In this document: piece by piece, positions 58,101 to 64,000 of the stretch
Position numbering within the stretch: position 1 is the first letter of the stretch
Layout: every line of letters starts with the position of its first letter
Source of the DNA: Batillaria attramentaria
Lineage: Eukaryota > Mollusca > Gastropoda > Batillariidae
Assembly (NCBI GenBank): GCA_018292915.2
Contig: JACVVK020000090.1
Location: 25,001-89,000, forward strand
Length of the DNA: 64,000 nucleotides
Direction: 5' to 3'
Made by a program: the position numbers and the translations under genes
Notes under the pieces: model-generated
What the model saw: only the letters and a program-made list of their open reading frames with translations
Database searches by the model: none
What the model was told of the DNA's origin: nothing

Positions 58101-60106
58101 CTTGCTTGCGTACCCTGCTGGGTGTTTTCTCCTCGATCTGTCGGGAATACCAGGCCACACGTCGATAAGGCTTTCCTGTTCAAAAACGATTCTTTTGTCA
58201 GTTGGTTGCCCATCGACCTGTGCCAGGCACTCTGAATATAACACGACACCTGACTGGTCATTGTAAGCGATCAGCCAATCGTTGTTGACATGTACATGTT
58301 CCGTGTTTCCACGTACACACAGCTTGGTGTGACTGAGTTGAAAGCTTGTGCGCAGGGATAATCTGGCAAGCGGGATTTCAGCGTGTTTGCCAACAGTCCC
58401 TGGCCGCAATTTGCGCTGCCTAACTCTGGCCCTGCTAACACAATGGAGGGTACTGAAAATGAAAGGCCCTATTTTAAAGATTTTTACACCACTCGCCAGT
58501 GCAAACTTTCAGTGAGTTAACTATGAGTGATTTACGTTCGAAAATAGTAATGAAACAGAGAGCGAAAGTGTGAGAGTTATGACTTTCCGTAACCCACTCA
58601 GTGGTTTACAGGTTCACGAAAACACACTCCAGTTACGTCATCAATCAGAAAGTGCGTCATTTCAAATATTCGAAACTCATACATCACGGCCGGTGCACAG
58701 TTATTTTAATCACTTTTGGGGGTGAAAATTTATTTTCCTTACACCACATGTCCTGTGCGCACATGACAGTTACATCACCCCCTCCAACCTCACGAGTGAC
58801 TGCTCTCTTAACAAGCCCCCCAAGCCAATCACAATCATTCTTCCCATGCCGAGACCCAAAAAAAGACCTTCTCTACTGTGCCAGGAAAACTGGTATACGA
58901 CAGCAGGAGAAACGGGAGTTTGGATTTGAATTGGGCCGCACACCCATCGCTAACAAATATGAGCCGGGCCAGAGGACGCATGTTTTTGAGGTACTCAATC
59001 AACCTTTCAATGAAAACTTGCGTTGTCTGGGCATCATGCCTCAGATCATCACAGAGAAAGGTGACACAGTCACGCCTCAAATCCCCACAATTCCCATGAC
59101 AACACCGAGTGAAAACAACGTTAGGGAAGACTGTCACCTGCCTGTAGGCCCAGTGAGCGCTCTGGGGTTCATCCTGGAACCTGCAAAGAAAATTTTCTGC
59201 AAAATCAACGTAGATGAGGGCCGTGTCCACTGGCAAGTTGGCTTTCAGGTTTTTTTTTTATCTGTTCACGCTGCCAATCAGCAGTGAAGAGATGTCTTGC
59301 CAGCTTGTCCACCTCCCTGCACAACTCGTCCACACACTCTCCCACACTCCCCCTTTTCTTCAGTTTCTCCATTCGGGAAGACGACCCCGTAGATACGGAC
59401 TCCCATCGAGACCAAGAAATTTCTGTCCCCAAGACTGACCCAAGTTTCTCTTTCAGCCTGCCTTTCACAACATTCACACCCATTCACCACACTTTCGCTC
59501 CACACATGAAATATTCGCATACTCTCCCTCATGCACATGCACACTTGCTGAAATCAGTCCTTTCTGGGAAACTTCCTCATCCTTAGGAAGAAGGGCGTTC
59601 AGTCTGCCTACCTTTGTTTTTGGATTGACACAGATTTCACAGAGACACTGCCGGAATTTGAGTTTTGTCACAATGTTCTTGGGTTTGTGCCTGTGCAGCG
59701 ACCGAAGCGAGATCTCCACACCTTTCCGTTTCAGGGTGTTGTGAAGGCGTTTCACAGACTTTGTGAGTTGCTTGCGGCCGCTTGCCGCCTTGCACGGATT
59801 TTCCACTGCTTGTTCATTAAAGAATTCTGTTATTGTTGGCTGCAGCTTGCTGCCTTTGGACTGATATGGTGGTGGTGCCTGACTCAGACGTGAACTCAGC
59901 CCAACTTCTTTGCAACCCTTTTCCCCCAGAGCGCTTGCCAAGTCCCTCTTGTGCACCAAAGTTTCTTTTTTTCCCTTTTCTTCGGGAGAGAGTGAATATG
60001 ATCGTGGAGTGCTTGAACAGGAGTATGTTTTTTCTGGAGTTTTGCAAGTCACATGTAATTCGTTCAAAGATGCTTTCGTCTTCTTGTCCGCAGATTGTAA
60101 ACACAC
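58101..60106 (-). pseudogene. Transposase-like gene with three frameshifts and at least one intron
   Basis: Four minus-strand blocks read as one protein in order. Block 1 (60106-59480) has KPKNIVTKLKFRQCLCEICVN and ends ERKCGE. Block 2 (about 59480-59225) has SWSRWES. Block 3 (about 59225-58866) has LIYVDFAENFLCRFQDEPQS and FVSDGCAAQFKSKLPF. Block 4 reads FFGSRHGKNDCDWLGGLVKR, then after an intron (acceptor TTTTCAG at 58453) TLHCVSRARVRQ to KHPAGYASK with a GTATGC donor after 58101. Shifts lie near 59480, at an A10 run (about 59250) and at a T7 run (about 58863). The DFAEN / SDGxxxQFK / HGK motif order matches a widespread RNase H-like transposase-related family I know only as unannotated proteins. 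It is either a decayed element or an intact gene with homopolymer errors. Confidence 0.65.
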
Positions 60107-60199
60107 AAATAAAACCCATTTTGTGAATATTGCTTTATTTCTGTGAGAATTGATGACAACAGTACACTACCCCTCTCGTGCTCACCTTTTGGCACTCGG

Positions 60200-60371
60200 G
60201 TGGGTAGGTGGGTATTTGGGAGTTTAACGTCCTTTTCCACCACGTATGGGTGATATCAAAGACGGGGCAACGAGAAAAAGGCCAGGACAAATATGTGGCC
60301 CCAGCCGGGATTCGAACTCACGACCCGAGCGTTGGGAGTCCAACGCTCTGCCATTCGGCTATCCCGGCTCC
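60200..60371 (-). mobile_element. SINE family B
   Basis: Flanked by the 15-bp duplication CCTTTTGGCACTCGG (60185-60199 and 60372-60386), the longest seen. Confidence 0.93.
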
Positions 60372-60819
60372 CCTTTTGGCACTCGGTCAGTTGTGAATTT
60401 TTCAAGTGTTCTGTCAACGAGGATAGATGAAGTCGGGGGTTACAATTGTTTTCTTTGTTCTCCACGCTGAACTGAGGCGTGCTGGCGATTCAAAGGACAG
60501 GTGCAAGTTTAATGACTGCGTGAGCCAGGAAGACACCTTGTTACAAAGGGACTAAACAGACGAAAGTGCCACTAACAAGAAGAATGAAAGTGGCATGCTA
60601 TGCTCCAAATGAAGAAAAGAAAAAAGTCAAACCCTGCGCAGACGCCAACGCCCAGACGAATCCCTTTATCTTCTGGCAAACAAAACATCGATATTTGAAA
60701 CCGGCCATTAATGTTTTAACCGACTATTCCTGTTTCTGCATCTAGGGAATGCATTGTAAAGGATTCCATAGAGGCAGAATTTTGTTAGCCGCGAAAAATC
60801 GTTGTTGCTTGCGTGGCGT

Positions 60820-60945
60820 TTCGTGAGTTCGAATCCCGGCTGGGGCCACATATTGTGCTGGCCTTTTTCTCGTTGTCTCGACTTTAATATCACCCTTAGG
60901 TGGTGGAAAAGGACGTAAAACCCCCGAACACCCACCCACCCGCCC
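60820..60945 (+). mobile_element. SINE family B, 5'-truncated
   Basis: It starts at the B-box region ('gtgagttcgaatcccggctg') and ends in (CCCA)n. It splits another repeat whose halves are 'ttgttgcttgcgtggcg' and 'cttgcggggcgttaagcc'. Confidence 0.8.
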
Positions 60946-61257
60946 TTGCGGGGCGTTAAGCCTCAACTAAGTAAGTAAGTAACTAACTAACTAACTGACC
61001 CTTCGATTTTTTACGAACGTACTGTGAAACAACGTTAATTTCACATCTGTTAGCTTGATCACTGTGTAGTTAGTTAGTTACTAAGGCGTAACGCCGCGCA
61101 AGCAACAAAGGTTAATTCGCAGCTGAACCGCTTTGTAGATGTTGAATGATAATAACAATGGACATTTATATAGCACTTATACTCATCGAGCTCCAAGCGC
61201 TTTCAAAGTTTAGAACGTCAAATAAAATCAAAGAAAATCCGTTCCGTCGCATCTTGA

Positions 61258-61900
61258 GAGGGGGATCAAAGCAACTTTCGGGATGGTATGGCCCATCCAG
61301 TGAGGGATCGAAGCAACTTTCGGGACGGCCTATCCCATCCTGTGAGGGGTCCCAGCAACCTTGGAGACGGCCTGTCCCATGTTTGAGGGGTAAAAACAAC
61401 TTTCGGGATGGTCTATCCCATTTTGCAGGGGTGAAACAACTTTCTGGGTGGTCTGGCCCATATCGTGAGGGGTGAAGCAACTTTCGAGACGGTCTGTCAC
61501 ATCTTGTGAGGGGGTAAATCAACTTTCCGGATGGTCTGGCCCATTTTGTTAAGGATGAAAGCAACTTCCGGGATGGTCTGGCCCGTCTTGTGAGGTGTAA
61601 AAGCAACTTTCTGAATGGTCTGGCCCACCTGGTGAGGGGTAAAAGCAACTTTCTGAATGGTCTGGCCCACCTGGTGAGGGGTAAAAGCAACTTTCTGAAT
61701 GGTCTGGCCCACCTGGTGAGGGGTAAAAGCAACTTTCAGGATAGTCTATCCCATCTTGTGTGTGTGTGGGGGGGAAGGGGGGAGGGGGGGGAAGCCACAT
61801 TTGAGACTGTCTGTCGAATCTCGTGAGAGAGAAAAAGCAACTTTTTTGATGATCCGTCCCATCGGATCAAATCAACTTTCGGGATGGTCTGTCCCATCTT
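61258..61900 (+). repeat. 42-bp minisatellite (about 15 copies)
   Basis: Units of 'aaaagcaactttctgaatgg' plus 'tctggcccacctggtgagg' and a few bases; three consecutive units near 61600-61730 are virtually identical and the outer ones diverged. Confidence 0.93.
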
Positions 61901-62293
61901 GTGACGTGTCAAACAACGTACACTTACTGACTTAGTATTGACTTAGTCTGTTCGATCCATCTTGTGAAAGATACGACCATGACAGAAACCAGAAATACTA
62001 GGTCACTGAAAAAGATATCCATAGTAAATGTCTGTGCTCTGACCCTTGCTATCTTGTAAGTAAAGGTCAGATACCATTTCACCTGCTCTAGGACATTTCA
62101 TGCAGATCGTTTTGTGTCTCGTAGTCGAGGTAGCTGCTGCAAAAAGTAAGTTTAGATTGGACAGTTTTTTGTTGTTGTTGTTTTTAATCGATAGTCCTTA
62201 GTCCTGTTGAAGAGTTGAAGACATTGATTGTAAGTCTGCCTGTCTGTCTGTCTGTTGTTCTAGTACTTGTTCTTGCTCTCTCTCTCTCTCTCT
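61901..62293 (+). other. Region upstream of g5
   Basis: No gene seen. A short ATG-containing stretch at 62099-62147 ends in a good donor (AAAA|GTAAGT). It could be a non-coding leader exon for g5, whose coding exon is preceded by an acceptor (TTTCGTTTCAG at 62662-62672). Confidence 0.3.
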
Positions 62294-62468
62294 TGGGGAG
62301 CCGGGGTGGCCGAATGGTAGAGCGTTGGACTTCTAATGCTCGGGTCGTGAGTTCGTATCCCGGCTGGGGCCAAATATTTGTTCTGGCTTTTTCATCGTTT
62401 CCCCGTCTTTGGTATCACCCGTTTGTGGTGGAAAAGGACGTTAAACTCCCAAACACACACCCACCCAC
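62294..62468 (+). mobile_element. SINE family B
   Basis: Complete copy inserted in a (CT)n tract; the flanking CT repeats hide any target duplication. Confidence 0.88.
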
Positions 62469-62673
62469 TCTCTCTCTCTCTCTCTCTTTCTCACCTGGAG
62501 GCGAAGAGGGGGTGGGGGTGGGGGTGGGGTGGGGGTGGGGGGGTTGTTTGTTTGCTTATTGCTTATGTGTGTGTGTTTTGTTTCTATGGTTTAAGTCAAA
62601 CCCCAAGTTTCACGGTACTGTTGTATAGTGCGGGATGTGTGTCTCTCAACTTTTTCATTGTTTTCGTTTCAGA

Positions 62674-63746
62674 ATGAAGCTGCTCGTGGTGCTTGCTGCC
62701 GTCTGCGCGTGTGCGTGGTCCCAAACGACACAAGATTACCACAACCTCTCTGGAGAACAACTAGGTAAGGTGTGACGTAACGGCCGAGATAGACAAACAT
62801 GTAACGACACATCGAATTCGACTAGACTACACCCCACACACGACACCACGACACCCAACATACGACACCACGACAGCCCACATACGACACCACGATACCC
62901 AACATCATCGGTTTAGTGTACATCTCTAGCGTGTTATTAACAGAATTCATAGCAGAGGCGTTGAAACGGACACCTGGAGATAAATGACGCTTTTCCGCCA
63001 ATTTTCCAAACTGTGGCTTAGACTATTGACTTCACGGTCGAAGCTAGGTGTGTGAACTGTCAACGTCTGTACACGCTGTTTCAGAGGCCCTGGTGAGAGA
63101 GACGGTCCAGAAGATAACACGAGAGACACCAACCTTAACAATCGACCAGTGTTTCGACAAGTGCGTTGCTCTCTTTGTCTTTGATGAAGATGTGACACAT
63201 GTCATCGATGAAGATGTGACACATGTCTACTGTAAGGTGGAGTGCGTAAAGGCCATCAGAGGTTGGTCTTTCGAATTTCAAATTTTCTTTTAATTCAGTT
63301 TAGGGGTGTATTCAGTTTTCAGTTGGTAGTTGGGCGGTCGGTGGTCTAGTGGTTAAGAGACTTGTCACCAATGCGAGAGGTCAGGGGTTCGTGTCCCACT
63401 CGGGGCGAAGAATTTTTCCTTCTCGTATGTGGCACCGTTTATTCGGGCCGATCGTCGGGGGTTCTCTCCGGGTACTCCGGCTTCCTCCCCCTCTGCTTTG
63501 GAAATGTTCAGCTCACCAAATTTGAAAAATAAATGTAATTCTAAATTCCGAAATTTAAATAGCTGAGCTGACCCTTCGCACCACGTGATTGTAATGTGTT
63601 TATGTCCAGTGTGTGAGAGAATGCGTGTGATTCACGTGAGCGTGCGTGTTGGGTTCAGTTCGCGGCGCTTTGAGCCGATTCATGAAATTGGGTAAAGCGC
63701 CTATAAAATACTCATTATTATTATTATTATTAGTTTCAGAAACCCG

Positions 63747-63799
<53 letters not shown>

Positions 63800-63862
63800 A
63801 TTTCTGGTGAATACCACTGACCGATCGTTTCAATGTTCTCTACAGCACTGATCAACACATGA
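62674..63862 (+). CDS. g5: small secreted twin-CX3C protein, complete but divergent
   Basis: Exons 62674-62764, 63085-63261 and 63846-63862 (285 nt, 94 residues plus stop). Exon 1 encodes MKLLVVLAAVCACAWSQ (signal peptide) and ends CTAG|GTAAGG, phase 1. Exon 2 follows CTGTTTCAG, begins ALVRETVQKI, carries QCFDKC and CKVEC, and has a 24-bp internal duplication (DEDVTHV twice; 63183-63206 and 63207-63230) between the two CX3C pairs. I place its donor at AGAG|GTTGGT (phase 1, unlike phase 2 in the other copies), so that exon 3 after CTCTACAG gives ALINT and TGA, matching the family tail. The second donor is less certain. Intron 1 has a short CACGACAC repeat; intron 2 contains a complete SINE A and a GT array. 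Confidence 0.78.
62826..62900 (+). repeat. About 22-bp tandem repeat in g5 intron 1
   Basis: Roughly four imperfect copies of 'acatacgacaccacgacac'. Confidence 0.8.
63332..63733 (+). mobile_element. SINE family A (in g5 intron 2)
   Basis: Complete copy with head 'ggtctagtggttaagaga', B-box 'ggttcgtgtccc' and end 'gtaaagcgcctataaaat' plus (ATT)n. Confidence 0.88.
63751..63798 (+). repeat. (GT)n microsatellite
   Basis: GT array close to the exon 3 acceptor of g5. Confidence 0.95.
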
Positions 63863-64000
63863 TGTACACGCCACAGCTACCAGTGTGGTCACACAACAGC
63901 GCAATGTCATCGGCTTTAACGTGTTACCTAATAAGCTAAACTGAACCAGTGTTCTGGCGTTTGCTGAATATTTAGCTGGAAAAGCTACTGTCCTAGAGAT

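Overview
The window looks like nuclear DNA of a lophotrochozoan animal, most probably a gastropod mollusc. Genes are split by GT-AG introns, dinucleotide microsatellites and minisatellites are extremely dense, and several tRNA-derived SINE families, LINE 3' ends and an animal-type Ginger1 DNA transposon are present. Species cannot be fixed from sequence alone. Everything here is read by eye; exon calls rest on splice signals, phase agreement and comparison among copies inside the window.

The main content is a cluster of a small secreted protein family that I do not recognise. Each member has a signal-peptide exon (usually starting MKCV), a core exon with a twin CX3C motif (for example ECASKC ... 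CQRDC), and a tiny last exon usually encoding (R)A(L/I) plus a few residues. Intron phases are 1 then 2 in most copies. Members: g1 (minus, 10524-13142, last exon not found), g2 (minus, 16187-17743), g3 (minus, 19457-20909), g4 (plus, 25213-27205), gA (plus, 33793-35093), gB (plus, 41114-42300, a pseudogene in which a core cysteine codon became TGA), an orphan last exon at 35732-35753, and g5 (plus, 62674-63862). gA and gB lie in a tandem segmental duplication (about 30.9-35.7 kb and 37.6-42.9 kb, with a partial third copy between).

Mobile DNA fills most of the rest. A nested pair interrupts intron 2 of g1: a long SINE (family C), itself split by a 4.5-kb Ginger1 transposon (5888-10402) with about 230-bp terminal inverted repeats, CCGG target duplications and an intact two-exon integrase-plus-OTU gene. 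A non-LTR retrotransposon with an intact 819-codon reverse transcriptase ORF (50704-53163) sits in the last intron of a second host gene on the minus strand (50371-57011). That gene has four phase-consistent exons encoding a signal peptide, a PAN/apple-like Cys segment and a lophotrochozoan-type extracellular domain. A transposase-like gene broken by three apparent frameshifts lies at 58.1-60.1 kb. About seventeen copies of SINE family B are scattered throughout, many with clean 11-15 bp target duplications.

The remaining sequence is microsatellites and minisatellites with unit lengths of 16, 24, 32 (three separate arrays), 38, 39, 41 and 42 bp, plus stretches in which I see no gene. The family introns carry expanded repeats that differ from copy to copy.
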